From Firmicutes bacterium UBA5010 (GTDB taxonomy: Bacteria; Bacillota; Clostridia; Tissierellales; Sedimentibacteraceae), in contig DGYI01000074.1 in assembly GCA_002396645.1 (NCBI GenBank), forward strand, positions 32,568 to 40,920: a stretch of 8,353 bases of DNA. The letters are read 5' to 3'. Position 1 is the first letter of the stretch. Every line of letters starts with the position of its first letter. Positions 1-5,479 of this stretch are shown here, piece after piece. The notes under the pieces were generated by a model. It was not told the origin of the DNA. It saw nothing but the letters and a program-made list of their open reading frames with translations, and made no database searches. Position numbers and translations under genes: made by a program.

Positions 1-19
1 CTTCTTATATTGTTTGCCA

Positions 20-121
20 TACTTTAAATTTACAATAAAAGTATATCGAAGCAATAACCCTACTAAGCTTTCACTCCCAATACTTCAATTATTATACAAG
101 CTAAGTTAAATTCCTACTTAA
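20..121 (-). other. Left-edge region, no firm gene; possible upstream end of a minus-strand gene
   Basis: This region lies downstream of the DUF554 gene. On the minus strand it holds an extended -10 box (TGTTATAAT-like, TGT then TATAAT at 96-91) with no good -35. Below it, a frame is open from position 84 to the window edge. From a possible TTG at 54-52 it would read MLRYTFIVNLKYGKQYKK, which faintly recalls the FIVNPKxG start of lipid kinases. There is no properly spaced ribosome binding site for that TTG, and only about 18 codons are visible, so this is noted rather than called as a gene. No terminator hairpin for the DUF554 gene is visible here. Confidence 0.15.
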
Positions 122-805
122 TTAAAATAATCCTAAAATCATAAAATAAACTATCGGTATAAAAACCGCCGGCAGCATGTTTCCTACCTTAATTCTCTTT
201 ATATCCAAAAAGTTAAATCCTATTGCCATAATTAAAATTCCGCCTACTGCTGTCATTTCTGCTACCGTAACATCATTTAATACACTTTGCAGAGATTGTG
301 CTAAAACTGTTATAATTCCTTGATAAATAAATACACTGATTGCTGACAGACAAACACCTGCTCCAAGCGTAACTGCCATTGTCATAGATAAAATACCGTC
401 TAATATTGATTTTGCAAATAGTATTTCATGATTACCCACCAGTCCGCTCTGAATTGATCCTACTATAGCCATTGACCCTACACAAAAAATTAATGTACAA
501 GTTACAAATCCTGCCGACAAATTATTTTCAGATTTAACAAATTTTCTTTCCAGATAATCACCGACCTTATTCAACCTATCCTCAATCCTGATAATTTCGC
601 CTATAAATGTACCTAAAATCACACTTATTATCATGAGCGTCATATTACTTCCCTTTAGCATTAATTGAATTCCTACGGCAATTATAGCCAGCCCTGACGC
701 TTTATTTATAGAGTCAGCATACTTAACAGGTATTAAATTTTTGAATAAGACACCTACTATGCCCCCTGCTACTATTGCTAAAGAATTTACGATTGTACCC
801 AGCAT
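122..805 (-). CDS. DUF554 family membrane protein
   Basis: The product is a 227-residue polytopic membrane protein that fits the DUF554 (YqgA/YdfK-like) family in length and pattern. Hydrophobic segments lie at about 1-22, 37-51, 55-71, 98-120, 138-167, 183-200 and 208-227. A charged loop at 72-95 follows the third segment. The conserved-looking core CVGSMAIVGSIQSG at 108-121, followed by a KSxLDGxxS stretch at 132-140, is typical of this family. The molecular function of DUF554 proteins is not established; a transport or small-molecule role is only a guess. The ATG start is supported by AGGAG eight bases upstream. The gene is transcribed away from the DUF4364 gene, and a TTGTAA-N17-TATAAA promoter lies about 50 bp upstream. 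It appears to be a single-gene unit. Identification is good at family level and absent at function level. Confidence 0.88.
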   Translation of the reverse strand: MLGTIVNSLAIVAGGIVGVLFKNLIPVKYADSINKASGLAIIAVGIQLMLKGSNMTLMIISVILGTFIGEIIRIEDRLNKVGDYLERKFVKSENNLSAGFVTCTLIFCVGSMAIVGSIQSGLVGNHEILFAKSILDGILSMTMAVTLGAGVCLSAISVFIYQGIITVLAQSLQSVLNDVTVAEMTAVGGILIMAIGFNFLDIKRIKVGNMLPAVFIPIVYFMILGLF

Positions 806-855
806 GATTTTTTCTCCTAAAGTTTACTATATTTCAAGCATTAGCTTACCACAAA

Positions 856-884
856 TTTATATATTTTCTCAAGAGCTTTTACAA
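856..884 (-). promoter_or_regulatory. Sigma-A-type promoter of the DUF554 gene
   Basis: On the minus strand, TTGTAA (884-879) and TATAAA (861-856) are separated by exactly 17 bases. They lie about 50 bp upstream of the DUF554 start codon, which gives a leader of roughly 45 nt carrying the AGGAG ribosome binding site. The call rests on consensus matching only. Confidence 0.5.
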
Positions 885-906
885 AAAAAATCAAATTATT
901 TTTCTC

Positions 907-935
907 TGTTAATTAATTACATTATTTGCTATAAT
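907..935 (+). promoter_or_regulatory. Extended -10 promoter of the DUF4364 gene
   Basis: A perfect TATAAT at 930-935 is preceded by TGC (927-929), the TGn extension that compensates for a poor -35. The hexamer at the right distance is TGTTAA (907-912), a weak match. Transcription would start near 942, about 40 nt before the start codon at 982. The promoter diverges from the DUF554 promoter, and their -35 boxes are about 22 bp apart, so one regulator could influence both. Confidence 0.55.
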
Positions 936-981
936 ATAAATAGAATCATTATCTTTTGTTACTATGTACACGGAGGTAAAA

Positions 982-1515
982 ATGTTAGAACAAGGAAATA
1001 AGTTAGCTTTATCAAAATTAAAGTTACTATATATATTTAATCAATTTGAAATACCCCTTACAAATATAGAGTTAACAAGTTTTGTATTGGAAAATAACCT
1101 TATGGACTATTTTATAGTTCAACAGATACTGAACGATTTATATAAGTCTAAGTTTTTGGATATACATTCAAACAATGGACATGAATACTATTTTTTGACT
1201 GATGAGGGCTTAAATGCTATAAATATATTCGGAGATATGCTTCCCGATTATTTCAAAAATGATGTCAGTGATAAATTTGAAAAAATACAAAAAGACTTAA
1301 AAAGAAGAAGTGAACTATTTGGTCATTATTACAAAAAAAGCGATAATGAGTTTGTAGTTTCTTTTCAAGTCCTTGAAAATCGTTCTGTTACATTTAATTT
1401 AAGTATTAATGTTCCTACTGAAGATATGGCAAAATCTATTTGTAAAAAATGGAATTCCAATCCTGAAGAGATATTCAGCAGTATTTTAAAAACTCTGACA
1501 TCCGATTTAGATTAG
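982..1515 (+). CDS. DUF4364 family protein, winged-helix-like
   Basis: The product is a 177-residue soluble protein matching the clostridial DUF4364 family. Residues 8-80 look like a winged helix: a helix at LSKLKLLYIF, then LTNIELTSFVLENNLMDYF, then a predicted recognition helix at VQQILNDLYKSKFL, then a beta wing ending YYFLTDEGL. Residues 90-115 form a charged helix, and the rest is an alpha/beta tail. A DNA-binding or regulatory role is inferred from the fold; no target is known. The start is placed at 982 because GGAGG (972-976) lies five bases upstream. An in-frame ATG at 964 precedes that site and is rejected. The gene is convergent with the beta-propeller gene, and the two stop codons overlap by 4 bp (1512-1515) with no terminator between them. 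Confidence 0.85.
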   Translation: MLEQGNKLALSKLKLLYIFNQFEIPLTNIELTSFVLENNLMDYFIVQQILNDLYKSKFLDIHSNNGHEYYFLTDEGLNAINIFGDMLPDYFKNDVSDKFEKIQKDLKRRSELFGHYYKKSDNEFVVSFQVLENRSVTFNLSINVPTEDMAKSICKKWNSNPEEIFSSILKTLTSDLD

Positions 1516-2408
1516 ATAGCTTTAATATATATGGGACTGAAGTCTAAAGATATATTTTTTATCTGATTAATATTAAATTTATCTATAATTGAAATGTAAT
1601 TTCTGCTTGAATTGGCAAGGTATAAATATTGTTTATCGACAGATATGTCTTCTAAATAACCGTTAAGATGTATCTGTTTTTTTATTTGACCGGAATTTAA
1701 GTCAAGACTGTAAACCGTTCCGCTTTCAATAGCAAGTATAAATAATTTGTTCGTGTCCTCATCATACGCAAAATTACTTGTTATTTCGTTTATAAAATAT
1801 TTTTTCTCCGTCTTGTAATTATCTAAATTTATAATATATATTTCAGTTGAAATATCCCCGTTTATTGAATATGACAAAACAAATAAATAATTATTAAATA
1901 AGATTAAATGCATTGGTTTCCCTTCAATACTAAGGTGTTTTTTTTCACTGCTGTTTATATCGTATTCTAAAACTTCATTTTCCTCATAACAGGCAATATA
2001 TAATTTTGTATTCAGCTCATTTGCTAAAATATCATGCGGCTTAGGACCTACAGTGATTGTTCCTACTAAAGTGCAGCTTTTATCATCAATTATTGAAACA
2101 CTATCGGACTCAAAATTAGTTATATATATATAATCCAGGCATTTGCAGATATGCCTCGGATCTTTTCCTGTACAGCACTCTAAATATTCGCTGTTCTCAA
2201 TACTATACTTAATCAATAGATTATTAAAAGAATCTAATATATATATACTATTCTCATACAACAAACAGCTATGAAGCATAATTTTATTATTCGGGCTTAT
2301 ATTATGCAAATTATTAATTGTAAAATTATCATTATCAAACTCTAATTTTGCAATATTGATACTGTTATTTTTGCTGCCTACTAAAATAAGTTCATCCCTA
2401 TCAAGCAA
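1512..2408 (-). CDS. YncE/YVTN-type beta-propeller protein
   Basis: The product is a 298-residue protein made of repeated short beta strands, consistent with a six- or seven-bladed propeller. The clearest blade is at about 93-125: YIYITNFESDSVSIID, then TITVGPKPHDI, the hallmark of YVTN repeats. Weaker copies occur at 136-150 (LYIACYEENEVLEYD), 222-240 and 262-276 (LYLANSSRNYISIID). No signal peptide or membrane segment is visible, so it is probably cytoplasmic, unlike secreted YncE of enteric bacteria. Propellers of this kind usually serve as binding scaffolds, and no catalytic residues can be named. Cysteines cluster at 78-79, 88 and 90. The start codon is TTG: GGAGG (2420-2416) lies seven bases upstream, and the frame has no upstream ATG before a stop. 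The terminator of the LysM gene lies just upstream. Its role is unknown. Confidence 0.75.
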   Translation of the reverse strand: MLDRDELILVGSKNNSINIAKLEFDNDNFTINNLHNISPNNKIMLHSCLLYENSIYILDSFNNLLIKYSIENSEYLECCTGKDPRHICKCLDYIYITNFESDSVSIIDDKSCTLVGTITVGPKPHDILANELNTKLYIACYEENEVLEYDINSSEKKHLSIEGKPMHLILFNNYLFVLSYSINGDISTEIYIINLDNYKTEKKYFINEITSNFAYDEDTNKLFILAIESGTVYSLDLNSGQIKKQIHLNGYLEDISVDKQYLYLANSSRNYISIIDKFNINQIKNISLDFSPIYIKAI

Positions 2409-2444
2409 AAAAACACCTCCTAAGTATATAATTCAGTGCTATCG

Positions 2445-2488
2445 AAAAAATGCTCTGCATTTTAATTTATATTATAACGCAAAGCATT
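2445..2488 (-). terminator. Rho-independent terminator of the LysM gene
   Basis: On the minus strand a 10-bp stem (AATGCTTTGC at 2488-2479 with GCAGAGCATT at 2458-2449, one G-U pair) is followed by six Ts (2450-2445). The loop is unusually long, 20 nt, and very AT-rich. The stem begins about 32 bp after the LysM stop codon. It should separate LysM transcription from the propeller gene downstream. Confidence 0.65.
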
Positions 2489-2520
2489 CTTTCTTTAGCC
2501 TTTTATATAAGATTTATGAC

Positions 2521-3360
2521 TTATCTTAACGGTGTCATTTGTGCCGGCAAGCATATTTTTACTCCTACGTCTGAAAAGTCTTCCGGTCTCATATTTGGAT
2601 TAAATATAAGCAAATCATTGGCAGAAATCATTTGTCTCTGAGCTATATTAGCCAAGTTGTCACCTGAGCTGATTACATAAGTTCTTTCTGTATCGCATTT
2701 GTCAAATGCCATAAATGCCGGTATGCATAAACTCATTCCGGGTCTTACATCATAAGGATCAAAATCTTTATTTACCTCCCTCAAATTTAATAAAGAAATC
2801 CTGAATTTACTCAGTATCGATTCTAAAGTGTCCCCCTGAACTATAGTATATACTTTCCCATACGGGCATTTTTTCTCAGGCATAGGTATACATATTACTT
2901 GACCTATCTGTAAATTGTAAGGATTCATACTTTTGTTTGCATTTAACAGCTCGTATAATGTAATGTCATACTTTCTGGCTAAATTGTACAGTGTATCGCC
3001 GCTTCTGATTGTATACATTTGACCATCGCACTCAAGCTGTGTAGGAGGAACTACCGGAGGCATTGGCATTATAGGTGGTATCGGCACTATTGGCGGCTCA
3101 TTACCAGGACAATTCGGTCTTCCCGTTGGAGGGCATGACATATTATCTGCAGGCGGAGACATAACATTTGCAGGCACACACATAACTATTCCCGGAATTA
3201 AAAGGTTTGTATTTAATTCAGGGTTGAGCTCTAACAATACCTCTATTGAAGTCTTATTTCTGGTAGCAATTTTATATAAAGTATCTCCAGATTTTACAAC
3301 ATATTGAACCGTATTGTTAGGGCATTGCTTATTCATTTTACTAACATTATTATTAAACAT
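2521..3360 (-). CDS. Four-LysM protein with proline-rich linker, candidate spore or surface protein
   Basis: The product has 279 residues and four LysM modules at about 20-63, 116-159, 171-214 and 228-272. Each has the (S/Q)GDTLxxIA-type start and an N-P-x-L or equivalent middle. LysM binds N-acetylglucosamine-containing glycans such as peptidoglycan or cortex. Modules 1 and 2 are joined by a proline-rich linker (about 66-107). No signal peptide, anchor or catalytic domain is present, which fits mother-cell-made spore proteins such as SafA or SpoVID better than a secreted hydrolase. Each module is bracketed by two cysteines 46-48 residues apart: C13/C61, C111/C157, C165/C212 and C222/C270. 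C76 and C84 lie in the linker. The ATG start has a GAGGTG site upstream. The gene is probably transcribed alone, with a promoter at 3383-3410 and a terminator at 2445-2488. The LysM calls are firm; the spore role is inferred. Confidence 0.9.
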   Translation of the reverse strand: MFNNNVSKMNKQCPNNTVQYVVKSGDTLYKIATRNKTSIEVLLELNPELNTNLLIPGIVMCVPANVMSPPADNMSCPPTGRPNCPGNEPPIVPIPPIMPMPPVVPPTQLECDGQMYTIRSGDTLYNLARKYDITLYELLNANKSMNPYNLQIGQVICIPMPEKKCPYGKVYTIVQGDTLESILSKFRISLLNLREVNKDFDPYDVRPGMSLCIPAFMAFDKCDTERTYVISSGDNLANIAQRQMISANDLLIFNPNMRPEDFSDVGVKICLPAQMTPLR

Positions 3361-3411
3361 TGAATCACCTCAATATGAATTTATTATCTATTCTATTCAT
3401 TGTGATTCAAT
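3359..3411 (-). repeat. 10-bp inverted repeat over the LysM ribosome binding site
   Basis: On the minus strand ATTGAATCAC (3411-3402) and GTGATTCAAT (3368-3359) are perfect complements 33 bases apart. The downstream arm covers the end of the GAGGTG ribosome binding site and the first two bases of the start codon. In a read-through RNA from rnhA the arms could pair and block translation. In RNA starting from the local promoter the upstream arm would be absent, because it contains the -35 hexamer. Confidence 0.5.
3383..3410 (-). promoter_or_regulatory. Candidate sigma-A promoter of the LysM gene
   Basis: On the minus strand TTGAAT (3410-3405) and GATAAT (3388-3383) are 16 bases apart. Transcription would begin near 3376, leaving a very short leader that still contains the GAGGTG site. 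A CATA-type mother-cell -10 also occurs at 3377-3372. It was set aside because its start point would fall within the ribosome binding site. Confidence 0.4.
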
Positions 3412-3438
3412 ATGTGACTTAAAAAATAATAAATAGAA

Positions 3439-3894
3439 TTACTCTTTAGCCAAATTTGCACCCTTTCTGGCAAGCTCGTCCGCCATTTCATTGTACTTAT
3501 CACCTGCATGACCTTTAACCTTTATTATTTCAATATTATCAATGTTTTCAATCTGGCTCAGCAGCCTTTCCCATAATTCTTTATTTTCAACAGGAGTTTT
3601 TTTAGATGTAATCCATCCATTTCTTCTCCAATTTATGTACCATTTGCTATTTATACAATTGACTATATAAGCTGAGTCTGAATATACCTCAACGGGTATA
3701 TCCTTGCGTTTTAACGACTCCAAGGCTTTAATTATAGCTGTCAGCTCCATTACATTGTTAGTTGTATTTTTTTGTCCTCCGTATATCTCTTTTATCTTAT
3801 CTTTATAAATAAGAACTGCTCCATATCCCCCGTAATTTACCGATGATTGGTTATTTGAGCATGCACCGTCTGTATATATGATTATCTTGTCCAA
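3439..3894 (-). CDS. rnhA: Ribonuclease HI
   Basis: The enzyme cuts the RNA strand of RNA-DNA hybrids in the cytoplasm, removing R-loops and lagging-strand primers. The sequence spans the whole RNase HI fold in 151 residues. With the TTG start, the acidic catalytic residues are D9 in YTDGACSNN, E50 in MELTAII, D73 in YSDSAYIV and D139 in MADELARKGA. The flexible-loop histidine is H129 in VKGHAGD. The basic WYINWRRNGW stretch, about 85-94, corresponds to the substrate-binding region of the E. coli-type enzyme. The TTG at 3894-3892 is chosen because GGAGG (3907-3903) sits eight bases upstream and the product then starts MDKIIIYTDG, as in the family. An ATG at 3900 is only two bases from that site. 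A palindromic element lies immediately upstream, and no convincing promoter was found. Confidence 0.93.
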   Translation of the reverse strand: MDKIIIYTDGACSNNQSSVNYGGYGAVLIYKDKIKEIYGGQKNTTNNVMELTAIIKALESLKRKDIPVEVYSDSAYIVNCINSKWYINWRRNGWITSKKTPVENKELWERLLSQIENIDNIEIIKVKGHAGDKYNEMADELARKGANLAKE

Positions 3895-3935
3895 TATCAT
3901 TTCCTCCAAATATAAAATTGCCGCCTCTTTCAGCG

Positions 3936-3957
3936 AAAAAAGCGAACTACGTTCACT
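3936..3957 (-). terminator. Terminator-like hairpin inside the palindromic element
   Basis: On the minus strand AGTGAAC and GTTCGCT pair over seven positions (one U-G) around a GTA loop (3957-3941) and run directly into six Ts (3941-3936). It sits between the mini-protein gene and rnhA as a second stop signal after the one at 3994-4020. Confidence 0.4.
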
Positions 3958-3958
3958 C

Positions 3959-3996
3959 TTTATCTAATAGGAAAGGGAGCTATCCTATTAGATAAA
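3959..3996. repeat. Perfect 14-bp hairpin
   Basis: TTTATCTAATAGGA (3959-3972) and TCCTATTAGATAAA (3983-3996) are exact complements around a 10-base loop. The loop reads AAGGGAGCTA on the plus strand and TAGCTCCCTT on the minus strand. It is the most perfect palindrome in the window and forms the core of the 3915-4020 element. Confidence 0.7.
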
Positions 3997-4020
3997 AAAT
4001 TGCCGCGCAAGCGGCAATTT
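3994..4020 (-). terminator. Rho-independent terminator of the Gly/Cys-rich mini-protein gene
   Basis: On the minus strand AAATTGCCGC (4020-4011) pairs perfectly with GCGGCAATTT (4006-3997) around the four-base loop TTGC, and the T-run continues to 3994. It begins 10 bp after the mini-protein stop codon. It is also the right end of the palindromic element, so the element may double as the gene's terminator. Confidence 0.75.
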
Positions 4021-4030
4021 AAACTCTTCA

Positions 4031-4186
4031 TTAATTGTTACAGCATCCTCCGAAGAAATTACCCAATCCTCCGCCGCAGAAACAAAAAATGATTATAAGT
4101 ATAATAAGTATTTCCCAGCCCCCTGAGCCGCATCCACAGTTACTACCACCACATCCACCAAAACAGTTACTCTTTATTTCAGACAT
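4031..4186 (-). CDS. Gly/Cys-rich membrane mini-protein, candidate spore protein
   Basis: This small gene encodes about 51 residues. The N-terminal part (1-23) is Gly/Cys/Ser-rich, with FGGCGGSNCGCGSGG as its core. It is followed by one hydrophobic segment (about 24-37, WEILIILIIIFCFC) and a second Gly/Cys tail (38-51). There are eight cysteines (8, 12, 17, 19, 35, 37, 48, 49) and nearly a third of residues are glycine. The composition and layout resemble small YjcZ-like sporulation proteins and the high-cysteine mini-proteins of Clostridia; this is similarity of style, not a proven family match. The site AGAGGTGAT precedes two adjacent ATGs; the second, at 4186, is seven bases from GAGG and is preferred over 4189. 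A sigma-K-like promoter lies upstream and a strong terminator 10 bp downstream, so it is probably a one-gene unit. Confidence 0.75.
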   Translation of the reverse strand: MSEIKSNCFGGCGGSNCGCGSGGWEILIILIIIFCFCGGGLGNFFGGCCNN

Positions 4187-4213
4187 CATATCACCTCTTT
4201 TTCTTTGTTACAA

Positions 4214-4240
4214 TAATATATGTTGTGCAATTATTTTGGT
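4214..4240 (-). promoter_or_regulatory. Candidate sigma-K (mother-cell) promoter of the mini-protein gene
   Basis: On the minus strand CATATATTA (4222-4214) matches the sigma-K -10 consensus CATAnnnTA at every fixed position. An AC (4240-4239) lies 16 bases upstream, where the short sigma-K -35 is expected. Transcription would start near 4207, ahead of the ribosome binding site at 4198-4190. The motif is short and the DNA AT-rich, so chance matches are possible. Confidence 0.4.
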
Positions 4241-4266
4241 GATAATTTTATTTTAGTTTTGTAATC

Positions 4267-5427
4267 CTAGTTTATTTCAAGAGTTTGTATAACTGTATCT
4301 ATTAAATTTTGTATATCTAAATTATTTTCATCCTCTAATATATTGTCAAGCTTAGGTTTTGTAGCGGGATGCTTAGGTGCAAATATCTGACAGCAATCCT
4401 CATATGGCAGAATTGAGGTCTCGAATGTTCCTATCTCCTTGGATATTTCTACTATTTCTGTTTTGTCCATTCCTACCAAAGGCTTTATAATAGGAATATC
4501 CACTGCATTTTCTATAACACACATTGACTCTATAGTTTGACTGGCAACTTGTCCTAAACTTTCACCTGTTATGAGAATATCAATACCGTTTTCTTTAGAT
4601 ATTCTTTCTGCAATTCTCATCATAAATCTTCTTGCCAATATAGTAGTATTTTTTTCAAGACAGTTAGCCTTGATAGCCTTGTGTATTTCAAGCATATTTA
4701 TACTTCTTAATCTGATTTTCCCGCAGTAATCCTCTAATAAATCTCTTAATTTTTTTACCTTTTCATTTGCCCTTTCACTGGAAAAAGGATAGGTATGAAA
4801 ATACAAAGCTTCAATTTCAACACCTCTTTTAGCCATCATGTACCCTGCTACCGGACTGTCAATACCTCCCGAAAGCAGGAGTAAGCCCTTGCCGTTAGTT
4901 CCGATCGGCAATCCTCCTACTGTTTTTATCCTCTCAGAATAAATATAACAATCTGTTTTTATATCAACATAAATAAATACATCAGGATTGTGAACATCAA
5001 CTTTAATGTCATTGAAATTACTTAAAATAACTCCGCCTAATCTTCTGTTAAAATCAAGAGATTTAATTTCAAATTCCTTATCTGTTCTATTCGTTTGAAC
5101 CTTAAAAGTTTTAATACCTTTATTTTTAACTAAATAAGAAAACAATTCAATAATTTTTTTCTCTATAGATTCAACATTTTTTTCTACTTTGATGCAGGGG
5201 CTAAGTAAAACTATCCCGAAAATCTTTCTGACCTTTTCGATTATTCTGTCAAAATCCTCGGAGTTTGAAGGCTCAATAAAAATTTTGCCCTGATCCTTAT
5301 ATATTGATACATTTTCAAACTCCTTAACATTTCTTTTTATCCTATCGGTTAATTTTTTTTCAAAATAACCTCTGTTCTTACCTTTTAAAGCTACCTCGCC
5401 CATACTTACTGCTATTAAATTATACAT
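4267..5427 (-). CDS. thiI: tRNA 4-thiouridine synthase ThiI, without rhodanese domain
   Basis: ThiI adenylates U8 of tRNA and inserts sulfur to make 4-thiouridine; in some bacteria it also serves thiamine thiazole synthesis. The 386 residues comprise an N-terminal ferredoxin-like and THUMP region (about 1-165) and a PP-loop ATP pyrophosphatase domain. Its SGGIDS motif is at 186-191, with D190 corresponding to the catalytic Asp of E. coli ThiI. GESLGQVASQT (288-298) is a conserved core motif. CC at 345-346 in YEDCCQIFAPKHPATKP contains the equivalent of the E. coli Cys344 site. There is no C-terminal rhodanese domain, as in the B. subtilis type, so sulfur must come from a partner, most likely the cysteine desulfurase 52 bp upstream. 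The ATG has AAGGAG four to five bases upstream. No terminator is obvious after it. Confidence 0.95.
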   Translation of the reverse strand: MYNLIAVSMGEVALKGKNRGYFEKKLTDRIKRNVKEFENVSIYKDQGKIFIEPSNSEDFDRIIEKVRKIFGIVLLSPCIKVEKNVESIEKKIIELFSYLVKNKGIKTFKVQTNRTDKEFEIKSLDFNRRLGGVILSNFNDIKVDVHNPDVFIYVDIKTDCYIYSERIKTVGGLPIGTNGKGLLLLSGGIDSPVAGYMMAKRGVEIEALYFHTYPFSSERANEKVKKLRDLLEDYCGKIRLRSINMLEIHKAIKANCLEKNTTILARRFMMRIAERISKENGIDILITGESLGQVASQTIESMCVIENAVDIPIIKPLVGMDKTEIVEISKEIGTFETSILPYEDCCQIFAPKHPATKPKLDNILEDENNLDIQNLIDTVIQTLEIN

Positions 5428-5479
5428 TTTTCTCCTTCCAATTTATCCGAAGATAAACACCTTATCATCAGACAAATTT

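Larger units (their letters stand above)
3915..4020. repeat. Composite palindromic element with 10-bp terminal inverted repeats
   Basis: The outer arms AAATTGCCGC (3915-3924) and GCGGCAATTT (4011-4020) are perfect inverted repeats 106 bp end to end. A second copy of the left arm (3997-4006) forms a tight hairpin with the right arm. Between them lie a hairpin at 3941-3957 and a perfect 14-bp hairpin at 3959-3996. Almost every base from 3941 to 4020 is in a stem or its short loop. This looks like a dispersed intergenic palindromic repeat or a miniature inverted-repeat element. No clear target duplication is visible, and copy number cannot be judged from one window. Confidence 0.55.

Noticed and set aside
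964..981. Upstream ATG for the DUF4364 gene
   Set aside because: The GGAGG site lies between this ATG and the one at 982, so it can serve only the latter.
741..1001. Plus-strand frame of 86 codons across the divergent promoter region
   Set aside because: It starts inside the DUF554 gene, runs through two promoters and has low-complexity Ile/Tyr/Asn translation typical of AT-rich non-coding DNA.
3360..3400. Sporulation sigma-factor promoter (GAATA-N16-CATATT) for the LysM gene
   Set aside because: The -10 overlaps the ribosome binding site closely enough that the transcript would lack it, and the trailing consensus bases do not match.
3909..3937. Weak TTCGCT-N17-TATATT promoter for rnhA
   Set aside because: The -35 matches at only three positions and the start point would fall inside the GGAGG site.
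4035..4256. Plus-strand frame of 73 codons rich in Pro and Gln
   Set aside because: It is the antisense shadow of the Gly/Cys-rich mini-protein gene: Gly and Cys codons read backwards give Pro, Gln and His. It has no ribosome binding site.
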